A stretch of DNA of 64,000 nucleotides from Halorussus vallis (GCF_024138165.1 NZ_CP100000.1:744001-808000), one strand, 5' to 3'; shown: positions 17,606 through 26,607, numbered from the stretch's first letter. Numbers and translations are program-made. The notes: generated by a model from the sequence alone, not told the origin.

Positions 17606-19228
17606 GTGCCGACCGAGATGACGATTCGGCCGTTCTTCTGGCGGGCCACGAAGCTGTTTCCCGAGACGGAGGTAGTCGCCCGGACCCGCGACGGAATCCA
17701 CCGCTACACCTACGCGGAATTCGGTCAGCGCACACGAGCGCTCGCGAGCGCGCTGGCCGAGATGGGCGTCGGGGAGGGCGACCGGGTGGGGACGTTCGGC
17801 TGGAACCACCACCGTCACTTCGAAGCGTACTACGCCGCGCCGCTCGCGGGCGCGCAACTCCACACCGTCAACGTCCTGCTCGGCGACGACCACGTCGAGT
17901 ACATCGTCGAGGACGCCGACGACGACGTGTTGCTCGTCGACCCCGGCGAGCCGTTCGAGACGATAGCACGCCTCTGGGACCGCCTGGAGAGCGTCGAGAC
18001 GGTGGTCGTGATGGGGACCAAAGCCGACGTTCCGGACACCGACCTTCCCGTCCACGCCTACGAGGACCTCGTCGCCGCCGGGTCGCCCGACTTCGAGTTG
18101 CCCGACCTCTCGGGCGACCAGCCGGCGGGGATGTGCTACACGTCGGGGACGACCGGGAAGCCGAAGGGCGTCGAGTACACCCACGAGATGATATACGCCC
18201 ACGCGCTGATGGTGATGACCCCCGCCGCCCTCGGCATCGAGGAGCGCGACGTGGTGTTGCCGGTCGTCCCGATGTTCCACGTCAACTCCTGGGAGTTCCC
18301 CTACGCGGCGACGATGGCGGGCGCGAAGCAGGTCTACCCCAGTCCATCGCCCGACGCGGCCGACCTCGTCGAACTCATCGAGGCGGAGGGCGTGACGCTG
18401 ACCGCGGGCGTGCCGACGGTGTGGATAGATATGCTCGACTACCTCGACGACCACGACGCCGACATCTCCTCGCTCGAACGCATCGTGGTCGGCGGCAGCG
18501 CCGCGCCCAAGGGCGTGATGGCCCGCTACGAGGACGAGTACGACGTGACCATCGACCACGCGTGGGGGATGACCGAGACGATGAGCATCGGCAGCGTCGC
18601 CCGGCCGAAGGCCCGGATGGCCGACTGGGACCGCGAGGACCGCTTCGAGATGCGGGCGAAACAGGGCCTGCTCTCGCCGGGGATGGAGATGAAACTCGTG
18701 AACGACGACGGTGAGGAAGTCCCCTGGGACGGGAGTGCAGTGGGCGAACTCTACGTCCGCGGCCCGACGGTCGTGAGCGAGTACTACAACCGGCCCGAGG
18801 CCAACGAGGAGGACTTCGAGGAAGGGTGGCTCAAGACCGGCGACATCGCGTCCGTCGACGAACACGGCTACATCGAGGTGGTCGACCGCGCGAAGGACGT
18901 GGTCAAGAGCGGCGGCGAGTGGATATCCACCATCGAACTCGAGAACGAACTGATGGCCCACGACGACGTTGTCGAGGCGGCGGTCATCGCGGTCCCCCAC
19001 GAGCGCTGGCGGGAGCGGCCCCTGGCCTGCGCGGTGGTGCGCGACGGCGCCGACGTGACCGCCGAGGACCTCCGGGCGTTCCTCGAAGGCGAGCACCCCG
19101 ACTGGTGGCTCCCCGACGACGTGGTCTTCGTCGAGGAGGTGCCGAAGACCGCCACCGGGAAGTTCGACAAGAAGGTGCTACGCGACCGGTTCGACGACCC
19201 CGACCTGCGGTTCACGCCCGGGGAGTGA
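17606..19228 (+). CDS. Acyl-CoA synthetase (AMP-forming), fatty-acid type, linked to HAAT system 1
   Basis: A 540-residue ANL ligase. A3 is YTSGTTGKPKG near residue 178, followed by PMFHVNSWEFPY, which is typical of medium- and long-chain fatty acid ligases. A5 is HAWGMTETMS, A7 is TGDIASVD, A8 is DRAKDVVKSGGEWIST, and the A10 lysine is in KTATGKFDKK. The start is either GTG 17606, 6 bases after the LivM stop, or ATG 17618. The gene sits directly in the transporter transcript, so it probably activates the imported compound. The last codons form one arm of a perfect hairpin (19215-19256). Confidence 0.92.
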   Translation: MPTEMTIRPFFWRATKLFPETEVVARTRDGIHRYTYAEFGQRTRALASALAEMGVGEGDRVGTFGWNHHRHFEAYYAAPLAGAQLHTVNVLLGDDHVEYIVEDADDDVLLVDPGEPFETIARLWDRLESVETVVVMGTKADVPDTDLPVHAYEDLVAAGSPDFELPDLSGDQPAGMCYTSGTTGKPKGVEYTHEMIYAHALMVMTPAALGIEERDVVLPVVPMFHVNSWEFPYAATMAGAKQVYPSPSPDAADLVELIEAEGVTLTAGVPTVWIDMLDYLDDHDADISSLERIVVGGSAAPKGVMARYEDEYDVTIDHAWGMTETMSIGSVARPKARMADWDREDRFEMRAKQGLLSPGMEMKLVNDDGEEVPWDGSAVGELYVRGPTVVSEYYNRPEANEEDFEEGWLKTGDIASVDEHGYIEVVDRAKDVVKSGGEWISTIELENELMAHDDVVEAAVIAVPHERWRERPLACAVVRDGADVTAEDLRAFLEGEHPDWWLPDDVVFVEEVPKTATGKFDKKVLRDRFDDPDLRFTPGE

Positions 19229-19256
19229 CCCGACTCGTCGGGTCACTCCCCGGGCG
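19215..19256 (+). terminator. Perfect hairpin overlapping the ligase stop codon
   Basis: Arms of 19 bases (19215-19233 and 19238-19256) with a CTCG loop are perfectly complementary. The left arm includes the last four codons and the TGA of the ligase gene. No T-run follows. The position at the end of the transporter-ligase transcript suggests a terminator or RNA-stabilising 3' end. Confidence 0.6.
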
Positions 19257-19513
19257 TCGTGCTCGTATCGTCTCGGTCATGCCGTCGCGACGTATCGTCG
19301 CAACCCCGAACTGCGCGTTCGGTTCGCGAATTCCACTTCGACACTGAGCGACCGCTCGCCACTGCGAACTTGCGATTGAACGCCAGTATCGCTAACAATG
19401 ATTTCTTCATTCGGTACTACAACCACCGTTGTTTCCGATACTTCCGAAAGACCTTACAGTCGTAATTCTCACTCGGTGGAGTTAAGGTGGCATGTCACGA
19501 ATCGGAGTACCGT

Positions 19514-21475
19514 ATGACGGTAGATAGCATCCGACGCGTCGCGGTCCTCGGCGCGGGCAACATGGGCCACGGAATCGCAGAGGTCGTCGCGATGGCCGGC
19601 TACGACGTCACGATGCGCGACATCGAGGAGGACCTGGTCGAGGACGGCTACGAGAGCATCCGGTGGAGTCTGGAGAAGTTAGCCGAGAAGGGCCGCCTCG
19701 ACGAACCGGTCGACGAGATACTCGCGCGAATCGAGACGACGACCGACCTCCGGTCGGCGGTCGCCGACGCCGACCTCGTCGTCGAGGCCGCGCCCGAGCA
19801 GATGGAACTCAAGAAGGACATCTTCGCCGACCTCGACGAGTTCGCACCCGACGGCGCGATACTCGCATCGAACACATCTAGCCTGAGCATCACCGAGATG
19901 GCGAGCGCGACCGACCGCCCCGAGGACGTGGTCGGGATGCACTTCTTCAACCCGCCGGTGAAGATGGACCTCGTCGAGGTCATCTACGGCGAGGAGACGA
20001 GCGACGAGACGGCCGAAACCGCCTACGAGTTCGTGGAGTCAGTCGGCAAGACGCCCATCTACGTCCGGAAGGACGTCCGGGGCTTCGTCGTCAACACGGT
20101 GCTCGGACCGTTCACCGACGAACCCGCGTGGATGGTCTCGAATGGCGAGGCCGCGGTTCGCGAGGCCGACGCCGCGATGGTCCACCGGCGGGGCTACCCC
20201 ATGGGCCCGTTCGAACTTTCCGACCTGACCGGCATCGACGTGGGCTACCACGTCCGGAACGAGGCCGGGCGGCCGATTCCGCCCATCACCGAGGAGAAGG
20301 TCGAGAACGACGAGCTCGGCCGGAAGACCGGGAAGGGGTTCTACGACCACGAAAACGGAGCGGGCGTCGACTACGAACCCGGCGACGGCGAGGACTTCGA
20401 CACCCTGCGCGTCGAGGCCCGGATGGTGAACGAGGCCGCCCGCCTCGTCGGCGACGACGTGGCGACGCCCGACGAGATAGACACCGGGGTCAAACTCGGG
20501 CTTGGTTTCCCCGAAGGCATCTGCCGACGCGCCGACAAGCTCGGCCTCGACACGGTCCTCGACAAGCTCCGGACCCTCCACGAGGAAACTGGCGACGACC
20601 GATTCGCGCCCGACGACTACCTGATCGAACTCGTCGAATCGGGGAAGACCGGCGAGGACGCGGGCGCGGGCTTCCACGACTACGGCGGGGACGGCGACGG
20701 TCCGGGCGGCTACCGTCTGCTGAACTACGACCTCACCGACGACGGTCTGCTCGAGATCGAACTCGACCGCCCCGAGCGGATGAACGCCCTCTCGGCCGAC
20801 CTGCTCGGGGAGATAGACGACCTGCTCTCGTCGGTCGACGTCGAGGAGGTTCGGTGCGTGACCTTCGAGGGTGCGGGCGACCGGGCGTTCAGCGCGGGCG
20901 CCGACATCGGCGGCTTCGCCGACCTCGACCCCACCGACGCGATGGACGTCACGCCCGCGTTCGAGACGGTCAACGACTTCGAGCGGCCGGTGATCGCGAA
21001 GGTCGACGGCTACTGTCTGGGCGCCGGCCTGGAACTCGCGCTCGCCTGCGACCTCCGCATCGCCACGGAGGACAGCGAGTTCGGGTCGCCCGAAATCGGC
21101 CTGGGGCTCATCCCCGGCGGCGGCGGCACCCAACGCCTGCTCCGGTTGCTCGGCGAGACGCGCGCGAAGGAACTCGTCTTCCGGGGCAACCGCATCGGCG
21201 CCGAGCGCGCCGAGGAGTGGGGCCTGGTCAACCGCGCGGTCCCCGAAGCGGAGTTGGACGACGTCGTCTCGGCGTTCGTCGAGGACATCGTCGAGGGACC
21301 GCCGCTCGGCCTCAAAGTCGCCAAGAAGGTGATGAACGAGGGGGCCGACGCGAGCCTCGACGCGGCGCTCGCGCTGGAGAGCCAGGGCTTCGGCCTGCTG
21401 ATGGGCACCGAGGACGTGCGCGAGGGCACCGCGGCGTTCCGCGACGACCGGGACCCCGAGTTCCGGGGCGAGTGA
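19514..21475 (+). CDS. 3-hydroxyacyl-CoA dehydrogenase / enoyl-CoA hydratase fusion
   Basis: A 653-residue bifunctional beta-oxidation enzyme. Residues 1-185 form the NAD-binding 3-hydroxyacyl-CoA dehydrogenase domain (VLGAGNMGHGIAEVVAMAGY; HFFNPPVKMDLVEV), and residues about 185-390 its two C-terminal dehydrogenase domains. Residues about 400-653 are a crotonase domain (ERMNALSADL; GAGDRAFSAGADIGGFA; IGLGLIPGGGGTQRL with the catalytic Glu region). The dehydrogenase-first order is opposite to bacterial FadB but common in archaea. ATG 19514 starts the Rossmann domain sensibly. It leads a three-gene run with a thioesterase and a MaoC dehydratase. Confidence 0.94.
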   Translation: MTVDSIRRVAVLGAGNMGHGIAEVVAMAGYDVTMRDIEEDLVEDGYESIRWSLEKLAEKGRLDEPVDEILARIETTTDLRSAVADADLVVEAAPEQMELKKDIFADLDEFAPDGAILASNTSSLSITEMASATDRPEDVVGMHFFNPPVKMDLVEVIYGEETSDETAETAYEFVESVGKTPIYVRKDVRGFVVNTVLGPFTDEPAWMVSNGEAAVREADAAMVHRRGYPMGPFELSDLTGIDVGYHVRNEAGRPIPPITEEKVENDELGRKTGKGFYDHENGAGVDYEPGDGEDFDTLRVEARMVNEAARLVGDDVATPDEIDTGVKLGLGFPEGICRRADKLGLDTVLDKLRTLHEETGDDRFAPDDYLIELVESGKTGEDAGAGFHDYGGDGDGPGGYRLLNYDLTDDGLLEIELDRPERMNALSADLLGEIDDLLSSVDVEEVRCVTFEGAGDRAFSAGADIGGFADLDPTDAMDVTPAFETVNDFERPVIAKVDGYCLGAGLELALACDLRIATEDSEFGSPEIGLGLIPGGGGTQRLLRLLGETRAKELVFRGNRIGAERAEEWGLVNRAVPEAELDDVVSAFVEDIVEGPPLGLKVAKKVMNEGADASLDAALALESQGFGLLMGTEDVREGTAAFRDDRDPEFRGE

Positions 21476-21477
21476 AG

Positions 21478-21951
21478 ATGGGCGAGGAACTGTCCACGGC
21501 CCAGGTCGAGGAACTCTCGGCGTTCGTCGACCGACACGGCTACCTCTCGTGGCTCGGACTCGGCGTCGAGGACGTCGAGCGCGGCCGGGTGGCGATGTCG
21601 GTCCCCTACGACGAGAAACTCCTCAACCCCGACCCGGGCGGCACCCCCGTCGTCCACGGCGGAATCGCCGCCACGCTGGTCGACACCGCCAGCGGGTTCG
21701 CCCTCCGGACGACGTTCGACGACCCCGCCGACGCCCGCCTGACGACCACCGACCTCGACGTCTCGTACCTCCGGCCGGCGACCGGCGACCTGTTCGTGGA
21801 GGCGACGGTCGTCCGGGCCGGCGGGTCGATGGGCGTCACCAGGGTCACCGTCGAGAGCGAGCGCGGAGCGGGCGACGGCCGGGGGAGCGAACGAACCGAG
21901 GTCGCGGTTGGGAGCGCGAGCTATCGGCTCTTCCGGGAGGAGTCGCAGTGA
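21478..21951 (+). CDS. PaaI-family hotdog thioesterase
   Basis: A 157-residue hotdog-fold protein whose central helix carries VVHGGIAATLVDTASGFAL, the PaaI-type acyl-CoA thioesterase signature (HGG). Its ATG is 2 bases after the stop of the beta-oxidation fusion, and its TGA overlaps the GTG start of the MaoC gene, so it is the middle gene of an operon. It probably hydrolyses a stalled or aberrant acyl-CoA and so frees CoA. The substrate is unknown. Confidence 0.85.
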   Translation: MGEELSTAQVEELSAFVDRHGYLSWLGLGVEDVERGRVAMSVPYDEKLLNPDPGGTPVVHGGIAATLVDTASGFALRTTFDDPADARLTTTDLDVSYLRPATGDLFVEATVVRAGGSMGVTRVTVESERGAGDGRGSERTEVAVGSASYRLFREESQ

Positions 21952-22385
21952 GCCTCTCGTTCAACGAACTCGAAGTCGGCCACGAAGTCACCACGCCGTC
22001 GCGAACCGTCACCGAGGCCGACGTGGTCAACTTCGCCGGCGTCAGCGGCGACTTCAACCCCCTGCACACCAGCGAGACGGTGGCGGCCGAGTCCGACTTC
22101 GGGGAACGCATCGCCCACGGCGCGCTGGTGTTCTCGGTGATGACGGGGCTGGCCCGCCGGTCTACCAACCGGCGGGCCGACGTGGTGGCGTTCTACGGGG
22201 TCGACCGCCTCCGGTTCGTCGCGCCGGTCCGACTCGGAGACACCGTCCAGGTCGAACTGGAGGTCGTAGAGAAGGAGCCCCGGGACCACCCGACCGCTAG
22301 CGGAGTCGTGAGGTACGACGCCGACGTGCTGAATCAGCGCGACGAGACGGTGCTGTCGTGCGAGTTGCTGTCGCTGGTGAAGTAG
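21948..22385 (+). CDS. MaoC-family dehydratase (R-specific enoyl-CoA hydratase-like)
   Basis: A 145-residue hotdog protein. It shows DFNPLHTSETVAAESDFGERIAHGALVFS, which carries the Asp/His pair of R-specific enoyl-CoA hydratases (D..NPLH). It likely adds water across an enoyl-CoA in the R sense, alongside the S-specific crotonase domain upstream. The GTG start at 21948 is set by the 4-base overlap with the thioesterase stop. It is the last gene of the three-gene operon. Confidence 0.87.
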   Translation: MSLSFNELEVGHEVTTPSRTVTEADVVNFAGVSGDFNPLHTSETVAAESDFGERIAHGALVFSVMTGLARRSTNRRADVVAFYGVDRLRFVAPVRLGDTVQVELEVVEKEPRDHPTASGVVRYDADVLNQRDETVLSCELLSLVK

Positions 22386-22466
22386 GTCCCTGCCGCGTTC
22401 TTCTCCGCGAGGCGGTCGGTCGCGCGGTCCGTCGCCGTTTCATGTAAAACGCGCAAGTAGTCAGCG

Positions 22467-22474
22467 CTATATAC
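22467..22474 (+). promoter_or_regulatory. TATA box of the SPFH gene
   Basis: CTATATAC, about 29 bases before ATG 22500, in a short AT-rich spacer after the MaoC gene. The spacing fits a leaderless transcript and marks a new transcription unit. Confidence 0.6.
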
Positions 22475-22499
22475 ACCTGGTTCGCATCTCGGAACGAAC

Positions 22500-23429
22500 A
22501 TGAGCAGTGACCCTCCAATCGACACCGGCGGACTCGCTCAGTCCGCCACGGTAATCGGCCTCGTATTGCTTCTTCTCGTCTCGCTGGTCGGCGGGATGAT
22601 GGCGTTCGAGGGCGTGAACGAAGGGAAGGTGAAGGTCGTGAAGAACCAGGGCGCGGTCACGGGCGACGTCCTCGAACCTGGCTGGCACTTCATCACACCC
22701 ATCATCGAGGGGACGGTCAGCGTCCCGACGCGACCCCAGACCTACACCATGAGCCACCAGAGCGGCGAGGGAGACAACGCGAACCAGGACGACTCGGTTC
22801 GCGTGCTCACGCAGGACGGACTACACGTCGACGTCGACGTGACCGTCCGCTACCGGGTCACGCCTCGCGATGCGCCACGGTTCCACGAGGAGTACCGGGA
22901 CCTCCCGACCGCGGAGTCGCGCCTCATCCGCCCGACGGTTCGGTCGGTGCTGCGCACCGAGGGCGGTAACATCGACGTGACCGACATCTACACCGGCGAG
23001 GGACAGACCCGCCTCAAACTCGCCGTCGAAGGTGCGCTCAAGAACGAAACCGAGGGTAGCGGCATCGTCATCGAGAGCGTCCAGATTCGGAACGTCCGAC
23101 TCCCCAGCGAGTACGCGAAGTCCATCGAGCAGAAGAAGGTCAAACAGCAGAAGATCGAGGAGGCGGAGTACGAGATTCAGGTCGCGAAGAAGAACAAGGA
23201 GCGCAGGGTCATCGAGGCCGAGGCCGAAGCCGAACAGATTCGCATCAAGGGCGAGGCGCTCCGCCGGAACCCCGAAGTGCTCGACCTCCGCTACATCGAG
23301 GCGCTCCGGGAGAACGAGAACACCATCTACGTCCCGGCGGAGGGCGGCGTCACCCTCACGCGAGACGTGACCGACGACGCCACGCCCACGAACCGGAACG
23401 CCTCGTCCGGAAACGAGAGCGAGAACTGA
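22500..23429 (+). CDS. SPFH/Band 7 (prohibitin-like) membrane protein
   Basis: A 309-residue protein of the SPFH superfamily. A single N-terminal membrane helix (about residues 16-36) is followed by the PHB domain (EGKVKVVKNQGAVTGDVLEPGWHFITP to about 200). A charged coiled coil of alternating Lys/Glu/Gln then runs from about 200 to 250. It probably forms membrane-bound ring oligomers that organise proteins or protease complexes. It is upstream of a small CxxC membrane protein in the same direction. Function in archaea is not established. Confidence 0.88.
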   Translation: MSSDPPIDTGGLAQSATVIGLVLLLLVSLVGGMMAFEGVNEGKVKVVKNQGAVTGDVLEPGWHFITPIIEGTVSVPTRPQTYTMSHQSGEGDNANQDDSVRVLTQDGLHVDVDVTVRYRVTPRDAPRFHEEYRDLPTAESRLIRPTVRSVLRTEGGNIDVTDIYTGEGQTRLKLAVEGALKNETEGSGIVIESVQIRNVRLPSEYAKSIEQKKVKQQKIEEAEYEIQVAKKNKERRVIEAEAEAEQIRIKGEALRRNPEVLDLRYIEALRENENTIYVPAEGGVTLTRDVTDDATPTNRNASSGNESEN

Positions 23430-23454
23430 CGTTCGAACCACCGGGAGTTTCGAG

Positions 23455-23883
23455 ATGCGACGATACGTTCGGGTCGCGACGGCTATCGCCGCCGCGTTCG
23501 TGCTACTGGTTGCAATGGCGCGTGCATCGGGTTTTCTCCTGCTACCGCTCGTACTCGCGCTGGTTCTCGGTCTCGGATACGTGGCCGTCCGGAGTGCGAC
23601 CGGTACGCCGTCCCCCTATCCGCGAATCGCGTCGGGCGTGTTCGAGCGAAGCGACGCCGAGGCGATTCGGCTCTCCGAGACGGACGTCTGCGAATCCTGC
23701 GCCGATTGGGAGGGAACGGGCGAGCGCCGCGTCACGCATCGGGAGTTCGTGTTCCTCGGCGTCCCCCTCGTTCGCCTGTCCACGACGCGAACCGTCCGCT
23801 GTGAAGTGTGCGCCGACCCGGTCGCCGCGTTGGAATGCCGAGAGCGGGACGCGGTCGACCGCGAACTCGAACGCGGCCGATGA
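23455..23883 (+). CDS. Small membrane protein with two CxxC pairs
   Basis: A 142-residue protein of no family I recognise. Two hydrophobic segments lie in the first 45 residues (about 7-25 and 26-45), and the remainder is cytoplasmic or external with two CxxC pairs (CESCADW near 79 and CEVCADP near 120), suggesting a zinc ribbon. It follows the SPFH gene by 25 bases, which suggests co-transcription. Zinc binding and a functional link to SPFH are inference. Confidence 0.65.
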   Translation: MRRYVRVATAIAAAFVLLVAMARASGFLLLPLVLALVLGLGYVAVRSATGTPSPYPRIASGVFERSDAEAIRLSETDVCESCADWEGTGERRVTHREFVFLGVPLVRLSTTRTVRCEVCADPVAALECRERDAVDRELERGR

Positions 23884-23979
23884 CGCTCCGACGTGGGCGT
23901 TCTCGGGCGTCGCCGAGACGGCCGGTTCCACCGGATGGAGTTGACCGGAATCCGGTGCCGGGGGTCCCTCCGCCGGCCC

Positions 23980-24507
23980 CTACTCGTGGTAGTGTTCGTT
24001 CAACTCGTCGAAGATCTCGGGGTCGGTGCCGAACTTGAGCACGTTGTGGATGACCGAGTTTCGGATGTTGGCGATGACGCCGCCGTGTTCCTTGTAGCAC
24101 TCGTGAATCCACCGCGACTCGGAGGCCCGGTCGGGGAACATCATCACCGTCTTCCACTGGTACTCGCCGTCCGAGAGGAAGTAAAAGAGGGTGTGGGGGT
24201 CGTCGCGGATGTACTCCATCGCGTCGCGCCACCCCTCCGCGAAGTTCTCGGCGTTGAACTTGAACTCGAAGAGGCCGAAGATGTAGTACTCCTCGTTGGG
24301 GATGATCGCCTCGCGGAAGACGCCCTCGTTGCGCATCTCGCGGATGGACTCGCTCACGGTGACGTGCGAGACGTCGATGCCGTACTCCTCGGAGAGAATC
24401 GTCGTGAGCTGTCGCGACGACAACTGGGGGTCTCGGGTCAACTCCCGGAGGATGGCGATATCCCGGTCCTTGAAGTCCCAGTCGGGCGACTTGCTCGTGT
24501 CGGTCAT
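23980..24507 (-). CDS. Winged-helix transcriptional regulator, Lrp/AsnC-like
   Basis: A 175-residue DNA-binding protein. The N-terminal helix-turn-helix (DWDFKDRDIAILRELTRDP with LSSRQLTTILSE and a recognition helix VSHVTVSESIREM) matches Lrp-type domains. The C-terminal part (FGLFEFKFNAENF, then KTVMMFPDRAS) resembles a small-ligand domain. A TATA-like GATAAA (24528-24537 on this strand) lies about 25 bases ahead of the start. It is adjacent to the hydrolase and acyl-CoA dehydrogenase genes and may regulate acid catabolism in this island. The ligand is unknown. Confidence 0.8.
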   Translation of the reverse strand: MTDTSKSPDWDFKDRDIAILRELTRDPQLSSRQLTTILSEEYGIDVSHVTVSESIREMRNEGVFREAIIPNEEYYIFGLFEFKFNAENFAEGWRDAMEYIRDDPHTLFYFLSDGEYQWKTVMMFPDRASESRWIHECYKEHGGVIANIRNSVIHNVLKFGTDPEIFDELNEHYHE

Positions 24508-24613
24508 ACCGTTCCTTTCCGCGACGCGTTTATCAGGATTCCCCTTCGCCGGGGAACCGGTTCGATTCGGCCCGGAATCGACGTTCGGCCCGGTCGGGGC
24601 GATTCACTTTGAC

Positions 24614-25465
24614 TCACTTTGACAGGAACGACCGGAGCGCCTCGCGGTAGGCGTCGGGTCGGTCCTCGACGACCCAGTGGTACGCTTCGTCGAGCACCGA
24701 GAGCTCCGCGTCCTGCAGGTCGTCGGCGAGTCGCTCGGCGTACGAGACTGGCTGGAGCACGTCGTCGCCGGCCCACAGCAGGAGCGTCTCGGCCGTGATC
24801 GCCCCGTAGTCGATTTCGGTCGTGTGGTTGGTGTTGGTCGCCACGGCGTTGCGCGAGAGGGAGGTCCGACCCTCCTCGGACCGCCACGGCGCCTTCATCC
24901 CCTCGACGAACTCCTCGTGGCCCTCGTCGTCGTAGAGGCCGTCGGCGAACGCGAAGTCGAGTTTCGCGTCGAGTTCCTCGTCGCTCAGGTCCTCGACGGT
25001 TCCCGGAACGCCGAGTCCGTTGATGAACTCGACCGGCCAGGAGTCGTAGCAGACGGCGTTCGAGAGCACGAGTCGCTCGACCGAATCGGGTCGGTTAGCG
25101 GCGTACCGCAGGGCGACCCCGCCGCCGATGTCGTGGGCGACGAGTGAGACAGCGTCGATTCCGAGGCGGTCGAGCAGGTCGTCGAGCATCGCCTCCTGGG
25201 CGCGTATCGACCGGTCGAAGCCGTCGTGCATCGCCGAGTTGCCGTAGCCCAGCAGGTCGGGCGCGAGCACGCGTCGGTCCTCGGCGACGGCGGGCGCGAC
25301 GTCGCGCCAGAGGAACGACCACGTCGGAATCCCGTGGAGGAAGACGACCGGCGGGTCGCCTCCGCTCGATTCGCCGTCCTGAAAGTACGCCACGTCCAGT
25401 TCGTGACCGTCGACGGAGACGGTCGTCGTCTCCTGGTCGTCGGTCCACGTCTCGTGGTCGGGCAT
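24614..25465 (-). CDS. Alpha/beta hydrolase with predicted Asp nucleophile (epoxide hydrolase/haloalkane dehalogenase type)
   Basis: A 283-residue alpha/beta hydrolase. The oxyanion motif is FLHGIPTWSFLWR near residue 43, the nucleophile elbow is LVAHDIGGG near 106, so the nucleophile is Asp rather than Ser, and the catalytic His lies in DEAYHWVVED near 262. Asp nucleophiles in this fold are found in epoxide hydrolases and haloalkane dehalogenases. Its start is just past the stop of the acyl-CoA dehydrogenase at 25468, so they form one leftward operon. The substrate is unknown. Confidence 0.85.
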   Translation of the reverse strand: MPDHETWTDDQETTTVSVDGHELDVAYFQDGESSGGDPPVVFLHGIPTWSFLWRDVAPAVAEDRRVLAPDLLGYGNSAMHDGFDRSIRAQEAMLDDLLDRLGIDAVSLVAHDIGGGVALRYAANRPDSVERLVLSNAVCYDSWPVEFINGLGVPGTVEDLSDEELDAKLDFAFADGLYDDEGHEEFVEGMKAPWRSEEGRTSLSRNAVATNTNHTTEIDYGAITAETLLLWAGDDVLQPVSYAERLADDLQDAELSVLDEAYHWVVEDRPDAYREALRSFLSK

Positions 25466-25467
25466 CG

Positions 25468-26607
25468 TCAGAGGAGGTCGTCGGCAACGATGTTCTTCTG
25501 TATCTCGCTGGTCCCCTCGTAGATCTTCGTGATGCGGGCGTCGCGGTAGTAGCGCTCGACGGGGTGGTCGGTGACGTAGCCCGCGCCGCCGTGGACCTGG
25601 ATGGCCTCGTCGGCCACGTCGACGGCGTGCTCGCTGGCGAACAGCTTCGCCATGCTCGCGAACCGGGTGGCCAACCGGTCGTCACCGTCCTCGACGTACG
25701 ACGCCGCGCGGTAGGTGAGCGACCTGGCGGCCTCGACGTTGGTGGCCATCTCGGCCAACTTGTGCTGGATGGCCTGGAACTCGCTTATCTTCTGGCCGAA
25801 CTGCTCGCGCTCCTGGGCGTAGTCGAGCGCCGCGTCGAGCGCCGCGGAGGCCGCGCCGACGGCCTGGGCGGCGACGCTGGCCCGCCCGCTGGCGAAGAAG
25901 TCCATCAGCTGGTAGAACCCCTTGTCGACCTCGCCGATGACGTTCTCCTCGGGGACCCGAACGCCGTCGAGGACGACCTCCGCGAGGTCCGAGGCCCGGA
26001 TGCCGAGCTTGTTGTCTATCTTCTCGGTCCGGAAGCCGTCAAGGTCGGTCGGGACGAGGAACGCGGTGATGCCCCGGTGGCCCTCGCCCGGGGAGGTCTT
26101 GGTCATCACGACCGCCACGTCGGCGACGGTCCCGTTCGTGATCCACATCTTGTTGCCGTCGATGACGTACTCGTCGCCGTCCTTTTCGGCCCGCGTCTCG
26201 ATTCCCGCGACGTTCGAGCCGTGGGCCGGTTCGGAGATGCAGCTACAGCACGCCGAGTCGCCCGACGCGATGCGGGTGAGCCACTCGTCTTTCATCCACT
26301 CGTCGCCGTACTTCCGTATCATGCTCGAGCCGAACCCGCGACTCCCGATGGCGCTCCCGATGCCGGGGTCGGCCCGCCAGAGTTCCTCGGTGACGATGAT
26401 CGACGAGAGGGTGTCCATCCCCGCCCCGCCGTACTCGTGAGGGACGTTGGGCGCGACGAAGTCGAGTTCGGCCGCCTTCTCCACGAGGTCGGCGGGGTAC
26501 TCGCCCGTCTCGTCGTGTTCCCTCGCCACGGGGCGGATCTCCTCCTCGCCGAACTTCCGGACCGCCTGGCGGATTGCCCGCTGTTCGTCTGACAGTTGGA
26601 ATGCCAT
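25468..26607 (-). CDS. Acyl-CoA dehydrogenase, canonical type
   Basis: A 379-residue FAD-dependent dehydrogenase that introduces the 2,3 double bond in acyl-CoA and passes electrons to ETF. Signature 1 is [13 protein letters not shown], signature 2 lies in [11 protein letters not shown], and the catalytic base is the Glu in [10 protein letters not shown] near the C-terminus. That Glu makes it a standard enzyme, unlike the paralog at 3294-4502. It is the first gene of a leftward pair with the alpha/beta hydrolase, and is divergent from the zinc dehydrogenase at 26670. Confidence 0.93.
   Translation of the reverse strand: MAFQLSDEQRAIRQAVRKFGEEEIRPVAREHDETGEYPADLVEKAAELDFVAPNVPHEYGGAGMDTLSSIIVTEELWRADPGIGSAIGSRGFGSSMIRKYGDEWMKDEWLTRIASGDSACCSCISEPAHGSNVAGIETRAEKDGDEYVIDGNKMWITNGTVADVAVVMTKTSPGEGHRGITAFLVPTDLDGFRTEKIDNKLGIRASDLAEVVLDGVRVPEENVIGEVDKGFYQLMDFFASGRASVAAQAVGAASAALDAALDYAQEREQFGQKISEFQAIQHKLAEMATNVEAARSLTYRAASYVEDGDDRLATRFASMAKLFASEHAVDVADEAIQVHGGAGYVTDHPVERYYRDARITKIYEGTSEIQKNIVADDLL

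Noticed and set aside
19259-19465. A 68-codon frame between the ligase and the beta-oxidation fusion
   Set aside because: Odd composition, no homology-like motif, overlaps the hairpin and promoter region.
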